64,000 nt of DNA from Gymnogyps californianus (taxonomy: Eukaryota; Chordata; Aves; Accipitriformes; Cathartidae): contig NC_059478.1 of NCBI RefSeq assembly GCF_018139145.2, forward strand, positions 1,612,001 through 1,676,000, read 5' to 3'. Positions 50,961 to 64,000 of this stretch are shown here, one piece after another. The stretch's first letter is position 1. Each line of letters starts with the position of its first letter. The translations under genes and the position numbers were made by a program. The notes beneath the pieces were generated by a model, which did not search any database, was not told the origin of the DNA, and saw nothing but the letters and a program-made list of their open reading frames with translations.

Positions 50961-53959
50961 ATAAAGAAAATAAGTCTATATGGTCCGCTCTTTTTTCAGC
51001 TTCCAATTTTTTATTTTCCTATGGAATGGGAAAACAGTCTTAAAAAATGTTGGCCATGTTACAGAACAAGTAATAAGTTTAATAATTTACAGATTGGTTA
51101 ACAGTTATCTGAATAATACTTCACCAAATAAAATTTCCCAAATCATAAGTATATTAAGAAATATTAGGAGTGGTTTTGTAATATTATTCAAACAAGATAG
51201 ACTGACTAACATTATTTCGAAGACGACTGCTTTCATCATCTGTGCCTAGGCATTTAAGTACATGGGTAAATAGTATTAATGTTAGGCTCTATGCTAAACA
51301 TTAAGATTGTATGGTAATGTGTCTTTCACACTCTTTACAGAGTGCTTAGTGGGGAGAAGATATAAATTAATCTCACTCTCTCTTCAGCTCATTTTCCATT
51401 TGTTCAAAACTTAGAGAATCTTATTACTACAGGCGAGAGAATACTGATCTTCTCCTTCTTGTAAACTTTCATTTATGTCCTCATACCCACAAAAATAAAT
51501 TTGATTTTAAAGCCACTCAGAACATAAACATATTGTGCTCATTGCAATAAAATACTCATTTGCATAAATAAAAATAATTCCTATATCCTGGCTTATTATT
51601 CAGTGCTCTCATCTGTAATCCTCTCATGCTGTCCAGGGCTAAAATGAATTTTTGTGCAGACTAGAGAGGTTTTAGTTATAATTGAATTATAATTTGTAAA
51701 TAAAAAGTTTATATTAGAAGGAGAGGAAAAAAGGCAAGATTAATTCTTTTTTTAAAACCATAAAAAGTTTAAATGATGTGCAATAACTGTAAACAAATTT
51801 TTAGTGGTGACTGCTGACTTACAGAATAATTGCAACAAAATTTTATATAAACAGCATACAAACTGTCAATGCCTACTGGATACTGAGAGTTCAGATTACA
51901 AGCATTGCATAATCTCAAAATTCCTCTCTCACTGCCCTATCAATTGACATTATTTACATCATACAAAAATTAAGGGAATTTTATATAAAGAACCAAGGTG
52001 GGTGTAACCTGACATTCAAAGCTTTTATTTGCTATTTAATCTGTTTATAATGAAAAAAACTTCACTGTTATCGTAACAACTGCTTCCACAAAAATACGTC
52101 TATACAGTATACAGTTCGTAAGTGTTGTGTTTCATACTGGTTTCATAAAAATGGGTTTAGAAGACTTTTACTTCCTTTAAATGGTAGATTCTGTATTTCT
52201 GAACTGCAACTCAATGCCAAGTCTTGAAGCTGACATGCTATGAATGGTCATCATGATTTCAACATTTTGCAGTGGGGATATTTTGTCCCTGGTGCTTGAA
52301 ACTACCACAGGATCGGGGGAACAGTACAGTAAGAACTTCAATCAGTCACGCTTAAGTCATTATCTAAATTCTAGGTATTTGACTGAAAACACTGAAACCC
52401 GGTCAAATGCCAGCTGGCCTTCAATTTTTAGTTTATGCATGTTCACCCTCTGAGTGAGTTCCCACAGAAGTCTTCTCTCCAGACTTTTAACAGAAAAAAA
52501 AATCGGAACAGAAGACATAAAATCTAGAACTCCACCCAAAATTTGACAGGTTGAAAAGCTGTGTCAAAGGAAATCTTAAAGAATAGATTTCCAACTATGC
52601 TGCTGATATTAAATGGATTAAAGGTCAACACATCCACAGCAAACATTCAGATTTCTATTTGCATCTTGAAGTGGCTTTTCAGAGGATGTGTTAATTTTTT
52701 TACCAACTACTCAAACACACCAGTGAAGTCTGCCTACCCTCTCCGTTTGAAACAGTCTGCCTTGAACAGTTGTTAAAAGTATTGATGCAATCAGAATGGA
52801 TTTTATATTTCTAGAAAAGGAGAAAACCACATGACTACGTGAACTAGTTGATCTACTGATCAACATCAGAGAAGGAGATATGTTCAAATCTTATTGTTGC
52901 CTTTGGGGAGGAGAAGACAACAGACTTGCACAAAACTTTGTATTTCTAATTTCTTATTTTTGTATTTCTAAGGTGAAGCCATCTTTCTACATGGGAATTA
53001 GTTAACTAACACACCATCTAAATTGTCCTTCACCATAACATTTATGGAAACATACACAAACTAGGTCTCTGGAGATGTCACATACAAATTCCAAATCAAG
53101 CCACTGTAGTCATTTTTGCCAAAAGATGGACATTTTTGAATTACAAAGTCCTCCAGAAATTAAGTTTTGAAATAGAAAGACTATCATCTTCATATGGTTC
53201 AGGGTCCTATCAAAATTACAGCTCTGTGAATTGCATAATCATAGCTTTGAGTTTTAATAGTTTCAGGATGATGCTGCTTGGAGCTCTAATATACTGCAAA
53301 GCTGTCTTACAGTTAAGACAGGATTATTCTAAAACAGGTCCTTTAAACAAAAAACTAAATTTGGTTACTGTCTTGGTTTCTTAGCCTAAAGCAAACTTTG
53401 CCTCATATCAAAACATATGCTAGGAGTGAAAGAGAAATGGAGCAGCTCAATTATTTGAGGAAATACTAATAAAAAAAGTTCACCTCCTACCGTGAAGGTA
53501 TGAAAGTACCAGAAATAGTATGGATGTAGGACCATTTAAAGGATTTAGGAGCCATTTTCTTCCTATGATATGGATCTTCTGGTTTTGAAAGTAACCAAGG
53601 TCTCAGCTGCGTGAAGATGAGCTGCCATATAGTGCATGCTAAGAACATACCCTGAAAGTACAGATGTGTACCTATAACTGTGCTAAGCTCTTTCTATTTC
53701 AACCTTTAGCCTCAAGGAAAAAAAAGACAAGAGGAATCAGAGGTGCCTCCCCGATATCTGCAAAGATAAATAAAGTCTTTATGCCTCTTTCAAGAGCCCA
53801 AGTCCATACTACTTCTTCCTCTTAAAGGAAGACATTTCGCAGATCTGACGGCACAGCCGCAAAGATGTAAGCCGAACTGAAGCTTTCTTTCTACCCCTCA
53901 CAACGATTAACCTTTTCCCTCAGATCTCCAAAGGCGAGATGAAAGATCCCTAAAGATCA
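50961..53959. other. AT-rich non-coding DNA, no gene seen
   Basis: No recognised gene or repeat. The frames of 69-89 codons have no known domain. Confidence 0.55.
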
Positions 53960-54300
53960 GAATTCCAGCAAGAGAGTGTGACCCACTCTATTAAGGGCTT
54001 TAAACATTAAGACTAAAACCTTGAACTCCATCAAAACGCCAACAAGCAGTTTGTGCACAGTAAAGCAGCGGGAAGGATCAAAAAACCTCCACCCAAACTT
54101 CATAGTAATTGCCCTACTGTATTCTGCACAAGGTGGAGGTAATTGCTAAGCTTTTTTAGCAGCATAGTTTAGAGTACGTTTGAAGTAGTTTGACCGTGAT
54201 ATAAAAAAGACGTGTAATAATGTTATGTCAAAGGAGAGGGAGTGCTGCAGTCCAGTGGCACTGTAAGGCTAGTAAAGAAACCAGCCTGAGCAGGACTTCC
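53960..54300. repeat. Probable ancient amniote interspersed repeat
   Basis: The order of words matches a repeat widespread in reptile genomes: CACTCTATTAAGGGCTTTAA, ACTAAAACCTTGAACTCC, a CAAGCAGTTTGTGCACAGTA segment, GTATTCTGCACAAGGTGGAG, and GTGCTGCAGTCCAGTGGC. In lizards and turtles the same words run in the same order. The copy is strongly diverged. I cannot name the family with certainty (an old LINE or SINE is possible), and orientation is not assigned. Confidence 0.45.
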
Positions 54301-55461
54301 TCTTGCTTGTTCAGTGGTCCAGCAATGAGCTGCACACTTTCTGCCAGAAAACCGAAGAGACCTGCGGAATGGCCTCTCTAAATTCGCACATTAATTTGCC
54401 TATGGTTGGTCATAAGCATTGTGGTTTAGGCCCTGCACAACTCTGTTGGGATGAAAAACGTTGCTCAGAGAAAATTATAGCAGAAGGATATCATTATTAT
54501 CCTGCCTTATGATTTATGAGATGACGATTTTATTTGGTGTTTAATCTGGAATATTGATATAATATTTAAAGGAATTTTTTTTTCAACTTTTGACATGATT
54601 CCTGCTAATACCAGTGGAGACCTACTTTGTGAGCTGAAAACACCTGTACTTCTGGCATGTTATAAGGAAAATACTTACAATTAATGTGTTTTTCTTAGCA
54701 TTGTGGAGAAGAAGAAATACAATACCACAGTCTACTGCTTGATAAAACAGCAAAAATAAAATACACTCCTGTACGACCTGTACAATTCCAATGCATATTT
54801 TACTGGAGGATGAGTGCACTTCTTTGGGGTGAAAACCAGATGTTATTTGCAAGTGTATGGCACCCAGGACAGAACTTTTATTCACGATGTAAGCATTTGG
54901 GCATTATCATGCTACAAACAAGTATCAATATTATTTAAATGGTTGCTTTTAAAGTACTGTTATAAATTTTTAAAAATATTGCAGTGGTATTTGCTAATGC
55001 TCTAACAGTTTTATTACTAATAGTCTCTGTGCAAGATAAAAATACAGGTAATATTGAATACAAGGAAAGCCTTAGTCCCTGAGAGAGATGTACACAACAA
55101 CAGCCAAAAAACTATGTGGCAAAAAGTCTGCTAATCTGCCTAGAAAAGAGGAATCTAACATGCAGTCTTTATAAACTACTCCCAGGCTACTATATCTTCA
55201 TGATCACTAGTTTCTACAAGCTATCTGGCAATTTCACTATTCACGTTAAAAATGTCCTTCAAATCACAGCATTTTTTTCTAAATAAGGAGCAAGAGATAT
55301 ATAAATACGATGATATACAGCATATATGCAGAAAAATTTAAGGGCAGCCAGTGCAAAACTCCAAATTATTTTATGGATGTAAAGATTTTGTCAGGTTTAG
55401 CATTATTTAGCTTATATATTTTTATAACAGACATTATAAAAACTGACTGTATGGTAAGTAA

Positions 55462-55487
55462 TACCTATCTGTCTATCTATCTATCTA
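55462..55487. repeat. (CTAT)n microsatellite
   Basis: About six CTAT units with one CTGT interruption. Confidence 0.9.
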
Positions 55488-58400
55488 AATACAAGATAAA
55501 AGTTAAAGCTACATCTTGAGCATAAAATATAATTTCATCTTCACACACAACCAACCATGTAGAAAGAATAGTTTACTTTCTGACTTCATTGCTAGGCTAA
55601 TTCCTATGCAGGTGAAAGCATAACACTTGGGAACTTCAGATAATAGAATTTTCAGCTATGAAATGAATCAGTTTGCTATTGATTTATACAATGATTAGCT
55701 CTGCAATGGTCTCCACTAATAAGAAACCAAACATTAAAGGGCTACATCAACTCCAATATACAGTTTCCCTGGACAATGTTTTGTACTCATGACTTCTGAA
55801 ATGCTGCTCAGGACCTTCACCTTTCACTAAGTTTAATTGTGAAATCCAAGTTTTAGTCAACTGACATCAGCTGAAAATGTTTTTCAAGAAAAAAATGGAA
55901 GTCAGTAGGGATCCTGCAACTATTCCAATGCAAAAGAATAAGTCTATTTTTAAAGATGATTAATGAAGGACAAGATATCTTAAAATGCAAAGATAAAGAT
56001 GGAGTTTACTGTTCTCACTGTGATTTTTTTTTACCTGTTTATTGTTTCTTTGTACCTTGACACCGCAACAAGCTTCAGTCAGGACTACAATTCATTCTAT
56101 ATAAAGTATTCAATGGAGCAATGCATGCCTAAGGAACAAAACTTATCAGTGAAAAAAATCTTCTGCCTAAATCCAATGTAGGCAAAGTACTTCTTTTCAA
56201 AAGGCAAATCTGAAAATAGGTAAAAATATTTCTTCTACCAGCCTCCATTTGTCCAGGACATATCAGAAATGTAAGAACTTGACACCTGAGACAAGTTACT
56301 CACATAGCTGGCATGCAGAGAGTAAAAACCCATTTAATTTTTGTGCATTGTTTCTTTAAATGTGAAAAGGTTATGCTGGCAACTTTTAAAGAAAGCTTCC
56401 AAATTACGTTTGCATTTTATTTTTAATAACGAATTAGAGAATAAGTGACTTATCTACCCATGTTCGGGCCTATGGAGACTATGGACCAAAATCTCACCAG
56501 TAATAATTGGCTTTTCTTGGATTATGCTCATGCAAAAACTTGTACAATTTACTCTTGTGCTTCTTTTTTACAACATAAAATACAAAACTGGCTTGATATC
56601 ATACTGAAGCAGAAGCAAAATTAAAGGTGAATTTACATATTCTTGGAACAGAATATGTATAACTTCCATTTGAAAAATCTAGCTGAAGTTTATGTCCTTG
56701 AATTCAGTAGTGCATTCTAAATTTCCCATTAAAACAAAATCCTACCTAAAGAATTTAGTAGCAATTTAAACGCATTACTTAAGGAGCTTTGTAAAATTAT
56801 TGGGGTTTTGCAGCCTATGCTTCCATGATAAAAGTGCTTGGAAATCAACCTTGTTCCCAGGAAGTCAGTGGTCAGACTTTTATAAATGCCAAGTGGATGT
56901 TTTACTACAAATTAATCTGGTTTTTTAACACAGTAAACCACTTGCATTATAAAAGACAACAGCAGAAAAGAAAAAAGAAAGAAAATGCACTGCTTTTATA
57001 GTGCTGAGGTAAACCATTCGCTGCAGCTCTGTAGGCCTAGATATTTATTCTATCTTGGTAGTGCCTTAGTGTTTAAAACAAATGAAGACTTAAGATACCT
57101 TTACAAATAAACTTTTCGCCATGACCCCCAAACTTAAATCACATGCCCATTTAGCTGTTTGCTGAATATCCATAGTTCCTATGTTCTTTGCCCCAGAATT
57201 AAAAAACAAACTAACAAACAAAGAAACAAAACAGAAAAGCTGGTATAGTAGTTTTTAATATGAACTATCTTTGTCAAGGGTGTTGGAGAGGAAGAAGTAC
57301 TTTTCTACAAGCAAACAATTCTCAACAACGTATATTTAAATATTTACATGTTTTTCTATATTTAATAAATATATAGTGTCCTTTTGCATAAAAGACCATT
57401 CTGACTTGAAGGACATCATACAGGTTTTAATAAGCTCAGTCTGAAGAAAACGTGAATGATGAAAGCTGGAATAAGAACTTCAAAAACCAAAGATACCTGC
57501 AGTCATTCCCATAAGATCCATGCACTGCATCCTCTTTTTTATCTCCTTTTAGCCTCTGAAGGTAAATGGCACATGAGCCCAGCTAATTTCACCATTGTCA
57601 AAACTGCCATGGAATGAAAATTCCCCATGTGGCGCAACAGTTTTGCAGAATCTGTCTTCAAATGCCTCTTATAGGAAGGACTGAAGAGCCTGCTTACTTC
57701 AATAAAGCAGTAGAAATTACAAGCAAAACCTCAGCTTTTCAGGAAAACGTAGGAAGGAGATCACCAATGCCATTTCGTTTTTCTTTCTTGCATGGATAAG
57801 AACCAGAACTGTGTGTCCAAGAGAGTCCTCTGTGCATCACACTCCTACTACTACACAAGAGCTGAGCCATGGTTCCTACACCGTTTGTATGCTATTGCAG
57901 ACACTCATTTTGCTGAAGTAAAATATATAATGCAGTCATAGATAAAAGTTGTTTTAAAACTGTAAATAAAATCAAGCACTCTCAGAAAAAAAAAAGAAAA
58001 AGAAAAACAAAAGAGAGCAGGAAAAGAGCGTTGCGCTGGAAGGCAATTCTTATAAGGAAATTCTGTGCAACATGTTTTACACAGACAAAAGGGAAAGAAA
58101 ATAATCATGGTGAGAAGCCATACACTTTTGAAGCCTCAAAAGCAACACACGTGAGTTGCTGTAGTCTAATCACTAGGACATTTTAAGTAGTATTACTAAA
58201 GTGAAAGAGACTTTACTGCAAATACCATTGATTAACTCAAAGGCAGCTCTACTATTCAGCAGCTGATGCTGTCAACATGCACAGAACATCGAAGAAGACT
58301 CTACAAAATTATCCCCGCCTACATAAACAATACTTTTTCAGACAAGCTGAAAAAGATTTCTTCAAAGTAGTTTTATCCCAATTTAGAATTACAGGTTTTA

Positions 58401-61020
58401 TAAATGCAAACATTTAGAGCTTTGGATTGTTACCAATAAGCTAGAGAAAAAGACAATACTCTTATTTCTGATTAATCTGTTTATTTCTTCACTCTAAAAT
58501 CCAAAGAAAAATGTCATATTTACTTTTTAAATACTTGGTCAGTGTTTGTCTCCACCAGAAAAGTCAAGCGAATTTTATGGCCTCACCTTAGGAACTCTGA
58601 TAGGAAAATAGCAGTATTGCATTTATTCTATGTGAACTATCAAAGGTTATGTGAAATGGTGGTGAGTACCACGATTTTCAATATTATCAATTTTTCAAAT
58701 TATTGATTTAATAAACATTCATAGTGTTTTTGAAACATTTTAAAGACTCCACAAAAGCTTCTACTTTGCCTTCTGAACTGCAGTGCTACCTTTCAAACAT
58801 AAGCAGTCAATGCAATGGTTTGCCAAAGACAACATCAGCAGGGTTAATTCTAAATTAATCATTAATCAAGGCAAACTTGACTTGCTCATTTTTAGTTTTC
58901 CAAATAAAAACTTTAACCAGATCTAATTCCAAGCATTACAATCACACATTTCTTAAGCTTTTTCTCATGGGTCAAATGTGCATAATGAATTGAATGTTTC
59001 TTCCAAGACAGAAAGAAAAATGCTCCAAGGCAGACAGAATTTGAACAAAGCATCAATCTGCTGCTGCAGTCAACCAAGCCTGACAAGAATTCGTCATTAA
59101 TTTTAAAAGGAACTTCAACACATGGACTGACAGGGTGAAGCTTCCGTATATATTCTCTATTGGTGGTTTTGGGCTGAAACTCTGTGTATTTTCCTCTAGG
59201 CTTTTGTTTTCCTTTTAATCAGGAACCACTACACTGTTGTCAAGCATGCTAACAACACTTTCAAACAACTAGTGTGCTTGTCACTACAATTTCTTCATCA
59301 ATTTTTCTTTATTTCATTAATTAGAACACCTATAGCTGATGACCTTACTACTAGTATTTTGAAGAAACAGTAGTTCTAGACAAACAAAAGAAACAGTTGA
59401 AAGGATATCGATATTACTGCTGTTGAAAACGTCACTGTTCCAAAGCCAGCAGCTCCAAAACAGCTACGTACAAAATAGTTCAATGTGTTAAAAGCTGACT
59501 AAGAAAATAGTTTCCTGGGCAGTTTAAATAACACTAAGAAGAAAGTAATAAGACTGTAAGTCTTATTATAGAAAGCAGAAAAAGCAGAAAAATAAGGCTT
59601 TTTATAAACTGTGAAGCTAAACTTTTTTATTATGAAGACAAAGCACCACCTGTGACCTTTAAGAGATTTATTTTGTTCCCTCACCCCTTCTCCCGTGCAA
59701 AGGATTAAAACATTATTCATTCCATAGCTATAAAAAAATCTGTCGTCTACACTACTTTTTATTTGCTTCTCAACACATCCATTATGTTTCAAATAAACAT
59801 TTTTTCCCAACTCCTGGAGTTCTTAAATAACTTCTTCAAACACTCAGGAGAAGTGTTGACAAAACTGTGAATAATGTTCAGCTGAATTGTATGTGTCACA
59901 AAGAAACACCTCACCTACAAGCATGCATTTCCCCTGAGACAATATGTTAAAGCAATGCAAGCTTCAATTCTACAGCTTCCAAGGACAGCCATCTTACCCA
60001 GGTACGGCAAGTATGATCACACCACAGCGCCCTTACAAAATAAAATATTCACAGCTTAGCAGTTATCTGGATATTTCAGCGAAAGCGCTGAGTATTTTAA
60101 CTGGAGCACACTGGGATTCATTTAGCAAACATCATTGCATTTTATAGGTGTTTTTAATCAGTTTGACTCATCTCATGTTTATATCACCTTAAGTATCTAG
60201 CAATCGTATTTTAACAGATTAAATTAGATATATACTGCATAATTTCATAGTATCCTTATTGCCATATTTCTTAATAGTTTAATTGTCATTGCTGGATTGT
60301 TCCCTTATGATCTGATCTTTAAGTATGTACTTACTTGCTTACACACACTTCTGTCTTGGATGATTTCTGGAGGCTTCTTCAGTATGGGCACAGACATACT
60401 GACATGCTGCTGAATGTTGCATTTCCAGTAAATCTGCAAAGCATCTCTTGGTTGTGCACCCTCTGCAGTTAAAATGAGGAATGAAACACTCTTTCCTTTT
60501 TCCTGCAAAGATCTGCTCAGACATTTGGAACAGCCTATTGTGAGTAAGATGTTGGCTTATATACATTTGGATGTGCTGATTTAAGCGATATTGTCCTATT
60601 CCCATCTATGACCTCTCTGCGTACGTTTGCAGATTTTACCTGTTGGACTTTCTTCCATGGCTTCTGCTATTACGTTTGAGCAATACATACACCTAGACTC
60701 TGTTGCCATTCAAAAGAAATTAAGAATGGAGAGGTTCTTCTGTGCTCCATCAAGTGCAGAAGTTGTCAAAAGAAAAAGCAAAATGGTTTCCTACTCTTTA
60801 ATTAAAAAGTTAAAGAGACACTGACGTCTTATGCCTCAGCCCATGTAACAGCAAATAACCGCAATGCTTTGATCTAGCTTCTATCAGAAACAGAAAACAG
60901 AATAGGTAAAACTAGCCTTTACGCACTGGACAAAGATTCCCAAATTGTTTTAAAAGCTTGTCTTCCAGTGCTGGCCTGGCAGTGACTGAACAAGTTCAAT
61001 CTCAAAAATAAAATTGTAAG

Positions 61021-61082
61021 AAGAAAAGCAGAAACAAAAACAAAAGCCCGAAACAAAGCAGAACAACAACAACAACAACCAC
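61021..61082. repeat. A-rich tract with (AAC)n
   Basis: A-rich sequence ending in five AAC units (61063-61078). Confidence 0.75.
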
Positions 61083-64000
61083 CAGATAAACTAGCTATGT
61101 TGCTTTTAAAAACACAGAAAAGGAAGTTTCAGCCAGGGAAATGCATTGGAAATGAGGAATTTGCATGAAGTTCACTGTTTGAAAAACAAAACCTTCAAGC
61201 TAAAACATTGCTAACACAGTCTGTGAAAACATACTGTCTTCAAAGTCCTAAGAGTGATGATTACTTACCCAACAGTCTTACTGCCAGGGGAACTGTATGA
61301 CACACCAGTCAAACAACCAAAACAGTAAACAGCTTCTGGGAATATGTTCTTTCACTCTTTTAAAACAAACTCATTTAAAACAAACACAATCTGAAGTACT
61401 TAGGCATCTCCAAAAATACATACTACCATGAAAAAATCAGCAGCAAAAGGAAAGCACGCTGAAGACCAATACATCATGCAGAAAAACCACTGATTCACAC
61501 CTTTCCATAGCATTAAAGATAAAGCCAAGTACACTTTTTGAAATGTTAAGAGGTTTTTGTTTTCAATCTACAAAGTTAAAAGAGGCTAAAACACTGAACC
61601 AAGCAATGGTCCCAGCTGGAGGTGTACCTGCTAAATAACCGTGGTTTCAAGTGGGTAGGCTGTCTCCAAAGCAGGCAATTTAATGGCTTCACTGTGATCA
61701 CCGTGCCTTAAAATTCATAATATTAGTAAGCTGTCTTCATTTTGTTGGTGTTTTGAAATACAAGCCATGTGACGTGCAAGAACAAGCGACAGATCAGCAT
61801 CACTTTCATCAGGTGACTGAGCTGTTCCCAAATTACTCAAATCAGGGTAGCCGAGCTGATGCAGGGGCCTGTTTCATGCATAAAGCAGAAGCAGCCTAAG
61901 CAAAAGGTAGTTAATATTTGCTTGTCTTGCATCAAGGCATAAGCACACTAAAATAGTGTAGCTAGCAATGTTACAAAATGCATTTTGCAACGTTTTTTGT
62001 AAGGGTGTAACATTCTTCAGTCTTTTGTGATGCAGCTAAGCATAAATATATACATTTACATAAATATATGTAACGACACAGGGGTCCTCAGAAACCTGTG
62101 GTACAGTTGCACAGAGAGGGTAGGGGAAAACACTTGGAAACAGTAAAACCAGCAAGAATAGGGAATTGAGAAGCAGGAGAGAAGCATGCTGGAACCAGAT
62201 AATCCTACAGAATAAGCAAGAAAGGAGCCCAGTGAAACTAGAAAACGTCCTGGTCTCCAAAATAATTTAAACTATGTCAAGGGCAGATGAGATCATCCCC
62301 TTTTCTTTTGGGAGAAGAGTGTAAAACATCAATGATGGGAAAGGAAAGCTAGGGAGGAAAGAAGACTTCAGCTCCAGTTCCTGCTTTCCAGATGTCTCTG
62401 CCACAAGCATCCTTGCAATATCTTCTGCCAGGCCAGCTCAGACTCACCAAACTGACGTTCTGCTGATTTCTTGTCATTTGTCCAGCCCGTGGGCCTATGT
62501 TGCATGTGTTTTATCGGTTTGTGCTGACTAGCGTAGTCTATGCACAAAACATACCCGAACTAGTTGCAAAAGACTCTTCTCGTAATCTATCCCGTATGGA
62601 CTTTATCCTTATGTCAACATCGTAACTCATATCACAATTATAACTTAGATCGTGCCACACTACCCACCAGAATGATGCATTCTCACAATATCCTCCCTCT
62701 TCCATATGACAGAAGAGAAATAACTGAAAAGGCATTTTCTTTTGGCTTGTTCTTCGGACAGGGTGTGCTGCACAGTGGGGTCCCCTTCGACTGACTGCTC
62801 CTTTCAAAAAATCAGCAAGCACAGAGTATGACAAGATGCTCCAGCAACTCATAAAAACTCCAGTAAGACATTTAATAGCTCTCTCTCTGAGGCAAGATGA
62901 CTGATATCTATGTTCAAAGAAACCACTTATCATATAACAATAAAGTTTCATTAAATGACTCCCAAGTCTCCAAGCCAGAAAACAGAGCAAGTGAACTGGC
63001 CTCAGGCAATCAGCATTCCCAAAATTTACCTTTGCTTTCACCACAGAGAAATCAGTCTTGTATTTTTAGGAATATAAAAATATTACATTTGCATTAAATA
63101 AAACAGTCCTGACAGCATAAGCCAAATAATGTTTATTTGCCCAGTGTAATCAGGATAATGAGAAATGAACTATTTACACTAATAATCTCAGACTGTTATG
63201 AGTAAGATTAATTTGTTTGCAGAGGCATTCCTAAATGACCCCAAGATACTGCGCTATATATATGCTACACTGCTGAGATTTATGAATTGAGGGAGCTAAG
63301 AAGAACATTGCAAATACTTTTAGATTCATTGGTACAGAAAAAGAGAACAAAAAGTAAACCTCAAGATTTAATAGTAAATTTGTTCCCTACAGTCCAATGC
63401 TAACTCTGGGAACTTTACTCAGATCTGTGAATTGTAGAAGCATGCCTGAAACTTACTGCAATTTTCTATTTAGCAACCTGCCCCTGAAATGTTATTATTA
63501 GCATTCCCAAAAAGCCTACATAGCAGAAACATGCTAAAGCATGCAATTATCAGCAGATGCAATAAGAGTAAACTTGTTGCCCAGAGGAGGCAGCTTTTAC
63601 AGATTATATATGTTTTTTGTACACTGACTTCTGAGTGCTTTGGTAATTACTTTATTTATTTGCTTTATGAGAAATAGATGACCACTGCAACTATTAACTG
63701 ACCATTTGCCACCACTTTTTTTGTTCTTATTTCAAGACTTGAAGCGTTTGCTCTTGGCTAATTGGCTAACACTTGTTCAAACTGACTTCTGCTTTAAATC
63801 ACTTCCAAGAGTAGGAATTCAGGGCAGAATGGGTTTGCTGATTTATTTTTTAACAATATATAAGAAACAAACTATAGATAAATGATGCTATTGATTTTCT
63901 TTTCTACAGGATTCTCACTGGATTTCATTGTCCTTATTGCCCGCCTTTGCTTCTCTTGCTGAGATGCTATTTCTACACTAAAGAACATACAATTTTTGGG

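Larger units (their letters stand above)
54301..64000. other. AT-rich non-coding DNA to the window end
   Basis: No recognised gene. Frames such as 59499-59810 and 62538-63044 on the minus strand have no domain or codon-like pattern. A strong splice-acceptor look-alike (TTTTCTTTTCTACAG, ending 63909) lies at the very edge, with a frame open from 63911 to the end of the window, too short to judge. Confidence 0.5.

Noticed and set aside
62538..63044. Minus-strand frame of 168 codons
   Set aside because: Long for AT-rich DNA, but the residues show no domain, no splice sites frame it, and one or a few frames of this length are expected by chance in 64 kb.

Overview
The window looks like nuclear DNA of a bird, probably a neoavian. 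The evidence is a set of CR1 (chicken repeat 1) LINE copies, one ending in the CR1 hallmark ATTCTATGA, together with solitary ERVL-type LTRs of the kind common in bird genomes. There are no L1/Alu-type elements, and repeats are sparse except in one cluster. The DNA is AT-rich, non-coding and cut by stops in all frames. I recognise no host gene, no tRNA or rRNA, no CRISPR array and no bacterial-style operon. It is best read as a gene desert or the inside of a very long intron.

Layout: 1-5676 is unique AT-rich DNA with one GC-rich block (about 3.8-3.94 kb). 5677-6270 is a solo LTR. About 7.69-8.2 kb is a piece of a CR1 5' end. 8.2-18.2 kb is unique DNA. 18237-19686 is the best-preserved element: a 5'-truncated CR1 whose reverse-transcriptase frame is open for 453 codons, but whose FADD active site reads FADN. 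19.7-31.8 kb is a repeat-poor desert. About 31.86-32.2 kb, 33.24-33.42 kb and 33.61-33.9 kb hold old, strongly decayed CR1 copies. 37-46 kb is a nest of mobile elements: an LTR fragment at 37.3 kb, an LTR-like block at 39.1-39.9 kb, a CR1 split by a solo LTR (41.57-42.96 kb), another solo LTR at 43.1-43.7 kb, and a reverse-oriented CR1 at 45.1-45.56 kb. 50.63-50.96 kb is a further ancient CR1, and 53.96-54.3 kb resembles an old amniote interspersed repeat. The rest to 64 kb is unique AT-rich DNA with simple repeats.

The elements do not form a working system. The CR1 copies lack the endonuclease half or are broken, and the LTRs are solitary with no retroviral genes between them. Points worth a second look are the dead but open CR1 reverse transcriptase, an LTR that looks like a mosaic of two subfamilies, the CR1/LTR nesting with lost sequence at the junction, a possible ancient amniote repeat, a pair of phase-compatible candidate exons at 35.6 and 36.2 kb, and a short minus-strand frame with a signal-peptide-like start at 48.1 kb. 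I did not find a convincing new biological system.
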